This document shows, one piece after another, positions 52,346 to 59,838 of a stretch of DNA of 64,000 nucleotides. Where the stretch lies: positions 496,001 to 560,000 of the forward strand of contig CAZKFM010000001.1 in NCBI GenBank assembly GCA_964552195.1. Reading direction: 5' to 3'. The notes beneath the pieces are model-generated. The model saw only the letters and a list, made by a program, of their open reading frames with translations. It was not told the DNA's origin and ran no database searches. The stretch comes from CAZKAP01 sp964552195 (GTDB taxonomy: Bacteria > Bacteroidota > Bacteroidia > Flavobacteriales > Flavobacteriaceae). Made by a program: the position numbers and the translations under genes. The first letter of the stretch is position 1. Each line of letters starts with the position of its first letter.

Positions 52346-54742
52346 CTAAAATCTGAAGTTATAGCTGATCGCAGGTACTATGCCGAAAATGGCCGTCCGA
52401 ATCGCTTCGTTCTGACCCGTAGTCGGATTCTCCTCAAAGGCATAGGATGCCGCGTTCCTTCGGTTGTATATGTTGTAGAAGCCGAATACCCACTCGGATT
52501 GCCATTTCCGGTCCTTGTTCCGGCGCGGGGCAAGGGTAGCCGAAAGGTCCAGGCGGTGGTAGTCTGTGAGCCGGGATTCGTTCCTGCCCTCGTATATGGG
52601 TATGGTCAGGCCTAACTGCTGTACCTGCCCTACGGGTAAATTGGTCGGGATACCGGTCTGGTAAATGAAATTGCCCCCGAGTGACCAGCGGTCGCTCAGC
52701 TCCAGTGAGGCATTTACCGAAATGTCGTGTGGCCGGTCGAACAGTGCCCGGTACCAGAGCCCGTTGTTGATTCCGGGTTCTTCCGGCGTCCTTCCCGGAG
52801 TTCGCTGCTCCGATCTCGAAAGGGTGTAGGCTATCCAGCCCTTCAGCCTCCCCCGATTTTTCCTTAAGAGTACTTCAAGACCGTATGCCCTGGCCTCTCC
52901 GTTGAGGATCACCTGCTCGATGTCTTCATTGGCAATGAGGTTAGCTCCATCGATGAAGTCGATTCGGTTCTGTATGTCCTTGTAAAAGGCCTCCAGCTCC
53001 AGCGAATATTCCTGGTTGGCGAAATCCTGGTAGAAGCCCAGAGCATACTGATCCAGGATCTGAGGTTTCAGATAGGGTCCGCTGGGCGCCCATACATCCA
53101 GCGGAGTAGGGGAATTGGTATTGGTAATCAGGTGGAGGTATTGGGCCATACGGTTATAGCTGAGCTTAACGGAGGCGTCTTCACTCAGCAAGTAGGAGGC
53201 GGATAGTCTCGGTTCCAGGTTATTGAATTGCGATATGCTCTCGCCCCGGCGGAAGCGGTCGATTCGGATGGGATCGGCGCCCTCGTAAATCTGAAACACG
53301 GAATTGTACAGCACCGGCCGATCGTTTTCATAGACCTTGAACTCGTGCTGACCGAGTCTGTTGAAATGGCTCCAGCGCAGTCCGTACCGAAGGGAAAGCC
53401 TATCGGATACCTTATGGTCTATATCGATGTAGGCCGCGAATTCATTTCCGTATTTATTGGTAAACTCGTCCCTGACTATGCCCGAATCCGGACTATTTGG
53501 ACGAATCTCCCCGGGTTTGAAATGGTAATAGATGTTGTTGATTCCGTAATCCAGGGTGAGCCGGTTGGTGAGGTAATGACGGAAGTCGTACTTGAGGTTG
53601 AAGTTGATGATGTGGGATTCCCATTCGAAACCGAAGGCATCGAACTCCAGCCCATAGGTATAGTCGGAATAAATCAGCGACAGATTGGAGAACAGCTTGT
53701 CCGAAAACAAGTGGTTCCAGCGGAGGTTGGCAACCGAATTTCCGTAGATGTTCACGAACGCATCACTTAATCGAAAAAGGTCGCGTCCGAAATAGCCCGA
53801 AAGGAACAGCTGATTGTTCTCGTCCAACCGATGGCTTACCTTGGTGTTCAGGTCGTAGAAGTACGCCAGGTTTTCTTCACCTGCGGCCTGAAGGAAGAGG
53901 TGGGCATAAGAGGCCCTGCCGGCCAGCAAAAACGAGCCCCTATCCTTAACCAGGGGGCCTTCGAGCAGTAGCTTGCTCGAGACGGCACCAACTCCTCCGT
54001 TCATTTTAAATGATTTAGAGTTGCCTTCTCTCTGGTAAATATCCAAAACCGAGGACAGTCTTCCGCCGTAGCGTGCGGGAATCCCCCCTTTAAATAACTT
54101 CAGATCCTTGATGGCGTCCGGATTGAAAACCGAAAAGAGCCCAAAAAGGTGGGACGAATTAAAAACGATTGCCTCATCCAGAAGGATCAGGTTCTGATCG
54201 GCACTACCTCCCCGCACGTTGAATCCGGAAGCCCCTTCTCCGGCATTGCTCACACCCGGCAGCAGCAGTATGGAGCGGATGACATCGGGCTCTCCTAAAA
54301 CCACCGGCACCTGCTTGATGGTACGGGCAGTGAGGGTATTGACGCTCATTTGAGGAGCGCGTATGCTGTTCTTTTCTACGTTCTGGGTGACAACTACCTC
54401 ATCCAGCTGGCTGACCTCCTCGGCCAGACGGAAATCCTGCCGGGTATTCCCAATTATTTCCAAATCCCGGCTGATTGTAGTGTAGCCCAGATAACTGATT
54501 ACAATCTGATGCCCTCCCTCCGGAAGGGTCAGTGAATAGAATCCGTATTCGTTGGTGGTGACACCGGTTTTCAGATCGGGCACCACCACATTGGCGCCCC
54601 AGATGGTTTCGCCCGTGTTGATGTCCGTTACGGTACCGCGTATGGTAAACTCCTGTTGGGCATGAGCCGCCGTGATCCCGGATAAAAGGAGTACGCAGGC
54701 CAGGATAAAGGAAACAAGTTGTACCCGATTTGGGAATTTCAT
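52346..54742 (-). CDS. TonB-dependent receptor with carboxypeptidase-regulatory-like domain
   Basis: 798 residues: signal peptide (ending about AHAQ), a CarboxypepD_reg-like domain (FTIRGTVTDINTGETIWGAN), the plug (LLPGVSNAGEGASGFNVRGG then SADQNLILLDEAIVFNSSHL), and a beta-barrel ending AISYNFRF with a terminal Phe-x-Phe. It is the first gene of a two-gene unit with the DUF4249 lipoprotein. No anti-sigma or sigma gene is adjacent. The substrate is unknown. Confidence 0.92.
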   Translation of the reverse strand: MKFPNRVQLVSFILACVLLLSGITAAHAQQEFTIRGTVTDINTGETIWGANVVVPDLKTGVTTNEYGFYSLTLPEGGHQIVISYLGYTTISRDLEIIGNTRQDFRLAEEVSQLDEVVVTQNVEKNSIRAPQMSVNTLTARTIKQVPVVLGEPDVIRSILLLPGVSNAGEGASGFNVRGGSADQNLILLDEAIVFNSSHLFGLFSVFNPDAIKDLKLFKGGIPARYGGRLSSVLDIYQREGNSKSFKMNGGVGAVSSKLLLEGPLVKDRGSFLLAGRASYAHLFLQAAGEENLAYFYDLNTKVSHRLDENNQLFLSGYFGRDLFRLSDAFVNIYGNSVANLRWNHLFSDKLFSNLSLIYSDYTYGLEFDAFGFEWESHIINFNLKYDFRHYLTNRLTLDYGINNIYYHFKPGEIRPNSPDSGIVRDEFTNKYGNEFAAYIDIDHKVSDRLSLRYGLRWSHFNRLGQHEFKVYENDRPVLYNSVFQIYEGADPIRIDRFRRGESISQFNNLEPRLSASYLLSEDASVKLSYNRMAQYLHLITNTNSPTPLDVWAPSGPYLKPQILDQYALGFYQDFANQEYSLELEAFYKDIQNRIDFIDGANLIANEDIEQVILNGEARAYGLEVLLRKNRGRLKGWIAYTLSRSEQRTPGRTPEEPGINNGLWYRALFDRPHDISVNASLELSDRWSLGGNFIYQTGIPTNLPVGQVQQLGLTIPIYEGRNESRLTDYHRLDLSATLAPRRNKDRKWQSEWVFGFYNIYNRRNAASYAFEENPTTGQNEAIRTAIFGIVPAISYNFRF

Positions 54743-55092
54743 AGCTAAAAGTTGGCATCCGGCACCTTGGGTGATGCTCCGGCAGATTGGGTTTCAAAGG
54801 TACGTTGGATTACGAACAGTTACCAGCGTACCCGGCCCAAATCGACCTACGGACACTCGGGTGAAAGGGCCGTGCAAATACCGGCTAGATATGGGCTAAT
54901 ATATCACATATCAGGATTTTACCACTAAAGAGGATCGGAGTGGACTTGCTAAGAAACTGCCCTGGAATTTATCATTCCGCTGGCTTTTCGCATACATCCT
55001 TATCGATTTGCGAAAAATGAAATGAAGCGAAATCTTTTCGGACTAAAGTGCCCGTACTTTGTACAAGAATCAATCAAAAAAAGTTGAACGAT
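54743..55092. other. 350-bp intergenic region between divergent units
   Basis: It holds the minus-strand promoter element CAAAGGTA (54795-54802). The remainder shows no gene or structured RNA that I can support. A TTTG and TACTTTG before the 28-residue frame might be a plus-strand promoter with non-standard spacing. Confidence 0.4.
54795..54802 (-). promoter_or_regulatory. Putative -7 element TACCTTTG of the TonB receptor/DUF4249 operon
   Basis: Read on the minus strand, TACCTTTG is an exact TAnnTTTG match, about 52 bases before the start codon at 54742. Confidence 0.5.
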
Positions 55093-55179
55093 ATGAAAAG
55101 TGGAAACTGGCCTTTCTGGATTCAGACCATAATTACCGTGCTGATCACGGCCATAGTAGTAGTTTTCGGTCTGATGTAA
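55093..55179 (+). CDS. 28-residue single-helix membrane microprotein
   Basis: ATG at 55093 to TAA at 55179 encodes 28 residues: a short polar, aromatic N-terminus (MKSGNWPFW) followed by an unbroken hydrophobic helix ending VVFGLM. The layout recalls the small 'smalltalk' proteins of Bacteroidota, from memory only. It stands alone ahead of a terminator 200 bases on. Chance hydrophobic frames of this size occur, so the call rests on composition and isolation. Confidence 0.4.
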   Translation: MKSGNWPFWIQTIITVLITAIVVVFGLM

Positions 55180-55374
55180 TTCAGGGAACCCGAAAAGGCT
55201 CGCATGCTAGACTAAAATGGCTCGTCAAAAAGTCTGTCGTTTCAGGGTAGTCCCCTTCAAGAAAACCGAGCAGACAGCAACTGTGAATTAGGAAGTAGCC
55301 GATCAAAGCCGCCGAACCAAAAGGGTTTTCAAAAATAGATTTATGGGGGGCTTAGTGCCCAATAATTGTAATCA

Positions 55375-55403
55375 GCGGAGGCCATCGGGCCTCCGCTTTT
55401 TTT
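55375..55403 (+). terminator. Strong hairpin terminator
   Basis: GCGGAGGCC pairs perfectly with GGCCTCCGC around ATCG and is followed by seven Ts. It ends the transcript of the 28-residue frame or of an unrecognised small RNA. Confidence 0.92.
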
Positions 55404-55452
55404 GAGGAGTTTTTCGAATCGGTCTTGGCCGTATCATGGAAAAATTGAATAA

Positions 55453-55468
55453 TGTGACAAACATCACC
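55453..55468 (+). promoter_or_regulatory. Operator-like site TGTGACAAACATCACC before the metal locus
   Basis: It reads TGTGA, six bases, TCACC, close to a Crp-type TGTGA-N6-TCACA palindrome. It also shares the nine bases TGTGACAAA with the palindrome at 61717-61729 at the far end of the locus. A -7-like TACTTTCG follows at 55490-55497. Confidence 0.4.
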
Positions 55469-55515
55469 TTCTTTGATATATATTCGCTTTACTTTCGATA
55501 CAGGTTAAGAAGCAC

Positions 55516-55902
55516 GTGAAGAAAGCCCTGGCCCTATTCCTTACAGCAGCCCTGCTGCTACCCGAACTGACCAATGCAGGAATCTGGATCGATTTTGCCT
55601 GGCGACAGGATTATATCGCCAGGGTGCTTTGTGTTCAAAAGGAAGAGCCAGTGAACCTCTGTCAGGGAACATGCTTCTTATCCAAACAGCTTCGCAAGGC
55701 TCAACAGGAGCAAAAAAACAGGCTCCCTAAGTCGTTCAGCGAGCGGATCGAACTGCTGTTTGGCCCTGCCGAATATACCTTGGAATGGGTGTCGGTACCA
55801 ATAGTACATTCAGTGGAAAACAGGTTCTTTCTAAGAAACCGTTTGTATCCTAGAATTCCCATTTTTGACCTCCTCCGACCCCCGGAAGTCATTCTCATTT
55901 AA
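55516..55902 (+). CDS. Small secreted Cys protein of metal-receptor loci
   Basis: 128 residues from a GTG start. A signal peptide (MKKALALFLTAALLLPELTN, cut near NAG) is followed by WRQDYIARVLCVQKEEPVNL and CQGTCFLSKQL; the Cys residues are C39, C49 and C53, with CxxxC a possible metal site. From memory, flavobacteria have a family with this DYIxxxLCxxK...CxGxCxLxxQL pattern beside TonB metal receptors. No enzymatic motif is seen. It lies 112 bases before the OprC-like receptor gene and is probably cotranscribed. It could be a periplasmic metal chaperone (inference). Confidence 0.75.
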   Translation: MKKALALFLTAALLLPELTNAGIWIDFAWRQDYIARVLCVQKEEPVNLCQGTCFLSKQLRKAQQEQKNRLPKSFSERIELLFGPAEYTLEWVSVPIVHSVENRFFLRNRLYPRIPIFDLLRPPEVILI

Positions 55903-55914
55903 CACGTATTATAC

Positions 55915-55945
55915 GCCCGGTCGAAATAGAGTAATCGAACCGGGC
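55915..55945 (+). other. Hairpin between the Cys protein and the receptor gene
   Basis: GCCCGGTCGA pairs with TCGAACCGGGC (one bulged A) around a ten-base loop, followed by CCATTCTTTT. It may be a weak terminator or attenuator that lowers receptor expression relative to the small protein, or an mRNA-stabilising stem. Confidence 0.45.
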
Positions 55946-56014
55946 CCATTCTTTTAAGGCATGCAGAACCACATGGCTTCGATGCTTTAATTCATTGATT
56001 TTATTGTATTTAAA

Positions 56015-58273
56015 ATGAGAATTCAAAATATTCTATTACTGGCAATGACCCTGCTGGCAGGCAAGGGCATGGCCCAAACCCAAATTAAGGAAATCCGGCT
56101 CATGGACGCCGAATCCTCACTACCCATAGTCGATGCGACTTTCGTGTACGGGGACCAGCAGGGCCTATCGACTTCTGGTGGGATTATACGCTTTACGTTT
56201 GAGCCAGGCCTTTCCATGTCGTTGTCGCATATCAACTACGGGAAATGGACATTGAACGCTTCTGAATTGCAGGAGGTGATTGGCCTGGGAGGGCTTTACC
56301 GCAAGCGGTTAACCGTGAATTTGTATCCGGTTACGGTTATCGGCCTGCGCGGTTCCCCTAGACAGCCTGTGGAATCCCTGTCCATGGAATACCGGGAACG
56401 AATGGAACACGATGGGGCCGACATCCTGAATCAGGTACCGGCCTTCAATAGTGTCCGGAAGGGGGGTAATTACGGTTTTGACCCGGTGTTTAGGGGCTTT
56501 CAGAATGAACGCCTTAATGTAGTATTCAATGGTGCACAAAGTGCGACGGTCGCCTGTCCCAACCGTATGGACCCGCCGACCAGTCAGATGGCTCCCAATA
56601 TGACCGATCGCATCGAAGTCCTTAAAGGACCCTATGCGCTCCGCTATGGTACCGGCCTTGGGGCTACGATCAACTTCATACCCTCTGCGTTGAGGTTTTC
56701 CTCTGTGAATGAGGTCTACGGCAGGCTTTCGACGGGTTATGAGCACAATGGCGACCTGTTCAGGGGCGAGGGCCGCCTGGGCTTCAGTGGAGCGCAGTAC
56801 GATCTCAGCTTCTTTGGTGCCTGGTCTCAGGGAAATGACTACCGTGCCGGCGATGGACAGGTAGTGCAGGCCGACTTTAAACGCGGCAGCTATGGCACCG
56901 TTCTGGGTCTTAAGCTTAGTGATCGTCAGCAATTGCGCCTTTCCGCTACCTACAACCGGGCCCGGGATGCCGATTTCCCTGCACTGGCTATGGATTTGAG
57001 GCGGGACGATACCTGGATGTTCAATCTTCGTCATGACATCAAATTCGGAGGAGATCACCTGAGGAGTTGGAATACAACACTCTACGGGTCTTTTGTGGAT
57101 CATTTGATGAATAACTTGCTGAAACCCCTGGACCCCCGTATGCTGAATGCCGAGACTGCCGCAAAGACTCAGAACTACGGTGGGCGTACCGAAGGAATCT
57201 GGCAATTTGGGCAAAGCAGCCTGTATGCCGGAGGGGATTACCGGGTGGAGGCAGCCGAAGGAGAACGTACCCGGGAGTTCCTTATGGGGCCCATGGCCGG
57301 AAATACCGTTTTCGACAATGCGTGGCAGGATGGAAGAATCAGTCGGTCTGCGGTATTCGCAGAACTTCAGTTACCCGGCGAGAACTGGAGTTACGTGATT
57401 TCAGGACGTATGGAATGGAACCGGTCTTCGCTGCGGGATCCAGCGGCTGAATTTACCGCGGTGCAGGAGGATTTAGAAGTCACCCAGGTCAATCCAAGCT
57501 TTAGTCTGGGCATACTCAGGGATTTTGGTGAACGGGTTAGAACGGGGCTTTGGCTGGGCAGGGCACAACGCAGCGGGGGATTGGCGGAGCGATTCATCAA
57601 TTTTTTCCCCATCGGTCAGGATCCTTTTGAATTGGTGGGGACACCCACGCTCGAACCGGAGGTCAATCACCAGGCCGATCTCACCTTTCAATGGGAAGGT
57701 AAAAGGGGAGCCCGTATCGAATTTGATCTGTTTGCCTCCTATCTCACCGACTATATTTCTTCGGTCATCGATCCCGAATTGACTCCCAGGTTGCCTATGA
57801 GTCCCGGAGTGCGGAAATTCGTCAATATCGATGAGGTCCTGAAGACCGGCTTTGAAGTCAATTGGATTCAACCCCTGTTCGCCGGTACCCGACACCAGCT
57901 TTCTCTGGCATACACCTACGGTCAGGACAGGGAACGCGACGAGCCCCTGCCCGAGGTGGCCCCGCTGGATATCCGATATACGCTGTCGGGATCCTATATA
58001 GAAGGTGCGCTGAATCCGGAGCTGAGCTTCCGATATGTAGCCGAACAAAACCGGGTTTCCGGAGAATTCGGAGAAACGGTGACTCCTTCTTTTTTTCTGG
58101 TGGATGTCAATGTCGGATACCGACTATCCAAAACCCTGTCGATTCAGGCCGGGGCGCAAAACCTCCTGGATGTCAATTACTACGAGCACCTGAACCGATC
58201 GGTTCGGGGAACAAATAACCCCATATTCGCTCCGGGCAGGAATGTATATGTGAGCCTCAATGCCCGTTTTTAA
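56015..58273 (+). CDS. TonB-dependent receptor, OprC-like, predicted copper uptake
   Basis: 752 residues with a signal peptide (cut near GMAQ), a plug domain (ADILNQVPAFNSVRKGGNYG and DRIEVLKGPYALRYGTG) and a beta-barrel ending NVYVSLNARF. The plug carries ACPNRMDPP, placing Cys181 and Met185 in a CxxxM arrangement, and residues 363-365 are His-Leu-Met (HxM). OprC of Pseudomonas aeruginosa binds copper with a CxxxM and HxM set of nearly the same spacing. I infer copper import; zinc or another metal is possible given the Zur-like neighbour. It is closed by a terminator at 58306. Confidence 0.85.
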   Translation: MRIQNILLLAMTLLAGKGMAQTQIKEIRLMDAESSLPIVDATFVYGDQQGLSTSGGIIRFTFEPGLSMSLSHINYGKWTLNASELQEVIGLGGLYRKRLTVNLYPVTVIGLRGSPRQPVESLSMEYRERMEHDGADILNQVPAFNSVRKGGNYGFDPVFRGFQNERLNVVFNGAQSATVACPNRMDPPTSQMAPNMTDRIEVLKGPYALRYGTGLGATINFIPSALRFSSVNEVYGRLSTGYEHNGDLFRGEGRLGFSGAQYDLSFFGAWSQGNDYRAGDGQVVQADFKRGSYGTVLGLKLSDRQQLRLSATYNRARDADFPALAMDLRRDDTWMFNLRHDIKFGGDHLRSWNTTLYGSFVDHLMNNLLKPLDPRMLNAETAAKTQNYGGRTEGIWQFGQSSLYAGGDYRVEAAEGERTREFLMGPMAGNTVFDNAWQDGRISRSAVFAELQLPGENWSYVISGRMEWNRSSLRDPAAEFTAVQEDLEVTQVNPSFSLGILRDFGERVRTGLWLGRAQRSGGLAERFINFFPIGQDPFELVGTPTLEPEVNHQADLTFQWEGKRGARIEFDLFASYLTDYISSVIDPELTPRLPMSPGVRKFVNIDEVLKTGFEVNWIQPLFAGTRHQLSLAYTYGQDRERDEPLPEVAPLDIRYTLSGSYIEGALNPELSFRYVAEQNRVSGEFGETVTPSFFLVDVNVGYRLSKTLSIQAGAQNLLDVNYYEHLNRSVRGTNNPIFAPGRNVYVSLNARF

Positions 58274-58305
58274 AACCCGGGCTTATCGGGAACTTATCTA
58301 TCATA

Positions 58306-58340
58306 AAACGCCTGTTCCTCTCTGGGACAGGCGTTTATTT
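58306..58340 (+). terminator. Terminator of the OprC-like receptor gene
   Basis: AAACGCCTGTTCC pairs with GGGACAGGCGTTT (13 pairs with one T-G) around TCTCT, followed by ATTT. It lies 32 bases after the receptor stop. Confidence 0.85.
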
Positions 58341-58520
58341 CGGTGTGGGATATCCAGAGAAGTACTTGAACGGACTAGCAGTTCTGATGAAAGCCAGTGT
58401 TTGTTGGGAGTAGCTTCATGGAATAAGTTGTATCGTTTAGCCTAAAGCGGAAGGTCGGATGAGGAAGAGAATCGCGTTAGGCAATTCGTGGAAAAAACGC
58501 ACGCTCATGCATCAAAGCGA

Positions 58521-58925
58521 TCACGAATGATTACAGTCGCCACAGATACCCGTTACCGTGGCCTCTACGGATTCAGCCTTAAACCCTGTAGGGAGTTCAT
58601 TCTCCGGCATAGTACTCCACTCGATACAGTAGGTAGAGTTGCATTGGTCGCAAATGAAATGGGCATGCCGATGACCGGGATTAACCAGAGGACCAAAGGC
58701 AAACTTGGCCGAGCGGGATTGGTCCTTGATTCGATGAATGATACCGTTTTCTTCGAAGACCGTAAGGTTGCGATACAGGGTGGATTTATCCGTAGAGGAA
58801 CCGAATTTCTGTTCGAGGTCCGCATAGGACAATGCCCTTTTCGACTCCCTGAAGCAGGACAGCATTTTAATCCTGAGCGACGTTTTTCGCAGTCCTTTCT
58901 GCCTGAGAAGTTCGGAATCTTCCAT
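58521..58925 (-). CDS. Fur family transcriptional regulator, probably Zur-like
   Basis: 134 residues. The N-terminal winged helix is present (TSLRIKMLSCF, STLYRNLTVFEENGIIHR). The metal-binding half has HRHAH (H85, H87, H89) and two structural zinc Cys pairs, C92/C95 and C128/C131. These are Fur-family hallmarks; a Zur or PerR type cannot be separated by eye, but the metal-transport neighbours favour Zur. It is the last gene of the operon from 61677 and probably controls it through the palindromes at 61704-61729. Confidence 0.9.
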   Translation of the reverse strand: MEDSELLRQKGLRKTSLRIKMLSCFRESKRALSYADLEQKFGSSTDKSTLYRNLTVFEENGIIHRIKDQSRSAKFAFGPLVNPGHRHAHFICDQCNSTYCIEWSTMPENELPTGFKAESVEATVTGICGDCNHS

Positions 58926-58954
58926 GAAATGAATGTACAGTTTTATACCTGGAA

Positions 58955-59401
58955 TCAGAAGGGTTTCCAGGCTTCCGCATTTTCAATAATATAATAGCAG
59001 TTCTCGGGATTGTCCCTGTTGAGTTTAAGTGCGCCTTCGATGAGAACGAGATCATCCATCTTATATCCGGGCTTCTGTTTGAATCTAAGCTCAACGATGG
59101 ACTCCGGACCACCATTTCCGCAGAAGAAGCAGGAGGCCATCGGATTTTCGGAAAGTAGATAGCCCGATGGTGTTTCCTTAAGGACCAGCAGGTATCCGAG
59201 AATCCCTATCTTTTTTCCCTCGAGATTTCGAAACTTCGATGAAAAGCTTGCCTCACTGAACGTAAGCATTTGAAGGGCATCACCGGCGGATTGAATTTGA
59301 ATGTTGTTCTTTAAGTCGGACCAATCCAAGAGGGTCTGGCTGAAACCCATGGTTATGGAAAACAGCAATGCACCCGTAAGGATAAGTCTGACTCGTTTCA
59401 T
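58955..59401 (-). CDS. Secreted CFFCG protein, copy 2 (DUF3299-like, OB-fold candidate)
   Basis: 148 residues from the ATG at 59401, which overlaps the previous stop (ATGA). A signal peptide (MKRVRLILTGALLFSITMGF, cut near SQ) is followed by a small beta-rich domain with ENPMASCFFCGNGGPESIVE (C91, C94) and VLIEGALKLNRDN. It is paralogous to the protein encoded just upstream. The pattern resembles DUF3299, proteins found with zinc-regulated ABC systems in proteobacteria (recalled, not searched). A periplasmic metal-binding or chaperone role is inferred. Confidence 0.72.
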   Translation of the reverse strand: MKRVRLILTGALLFSITMGFSQTLLDWSDLKNNIQIQSAGDALQMLTFSEASFSSKFRNLEGKKIGILGYLLVLKETPSGYLLSENPMASCFFCGNGGPESIVELRFKQKPGYKMDDLVLIEGALKLNRDNPENCYYIIENAEAWKPF

Positions 59402-59838
59402 TGAATTAATTCTCCAGTAGCGTCGTGCAGTATGTAGTTGCACTTATTCACGTCGTCCGCATTAATCTCTAAAATCCCAGTGGCTTTGACGATCTGGTCC
59501 GTCTTAAAAGGCGGGGGAGAAGTAAAGCGCGCCTCGACTATGGTTTCCGGGCCTGCCCCGCCGCAAAAAAAACAAGACGACATGGGGTTAGACGATATTA
59601 GAAATACTTCTCCATCCCCGGTCAGATCCAGGAAATACCCGGTTATGCTAACTTTCGATCCGTCATAAGACTTTATCGTATTCCCAAAAGTAGGCATTAG
59701 AAAGTGCATATCGTAGATTTCATTGAAAACGGGTTTGAACGTGACATCCCCGAAATCACGCCACGAAAGTTCGGTCTGCCCATGCGCACAAATCACGGTG
59801 ACAGTCAAAATAATTAATAACAATCGGTATTTATACAT
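59398..59838 (-). CDS. Secreted CFFCG protein, copy 1 (DUF3299-like, OB-fold candidate)
   Basis: 146 residues from the ATG at 59838, eight bases inside the permease gene; longer in-frame starts lack a signal peptide. MYKYRLLLIILTVTVICAHG is the signal, followed by SSNPMSSCFFCGGAGPETIV (C89, C92), PPPFKTDQIVKATGILEI and a final C-x-Y-I-L-H strand. It shares the order of strands and the CFFCG block with the next gene, from which it probably arose by duplication. Possible metal ligands are the CxxC pair and the later Cys. Confidence 0.72.
   Translation of the reverse strand: MYKYRLLLIILTVTVICAHGQTELSWRDFGDVTFKPVFNEIYDMHFLMPTFGNTIKSYDGSKVSITGYFLDLTGDGEVFLISSNPMSSCFFCGGAGPETIVEARFTSPPPFKTDQIVKATGILEINADDVNKCNYILHDATGELIQ

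Larger units (their letters stand above)
55180..55515 (+). other. 336-bp intergenic region with terminator and promoter-like elements
   Basis: A 24-codon frame at 55217 is not credible as a gene. The region contains a strong terminator (55375-55403), then TGTGACAAACATCACC (55453-55468) and TACTTTCG (55490-55497), probably the control region of the genes starting at 55516. Confidence 0.5.

Noticed and set aside
55059..55250. 63-codon frame overlapping the 28-residue microprotein
   Set aside because: It runs in another frame across the hydrophobic microprotein and gives an unstructured charged sequence; the shorter frame is more convincing.
55217..55291. 24-codon frame MARQKVCRFRVVPFKK...
   Set aside because: No membrane or fold signal and no conserved context; probably chance.
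58459..58530. 23-codon frame running into the end of the Fur-family gene
   Set aside because: Basic, short and overlapping an antisense coding region; no support.
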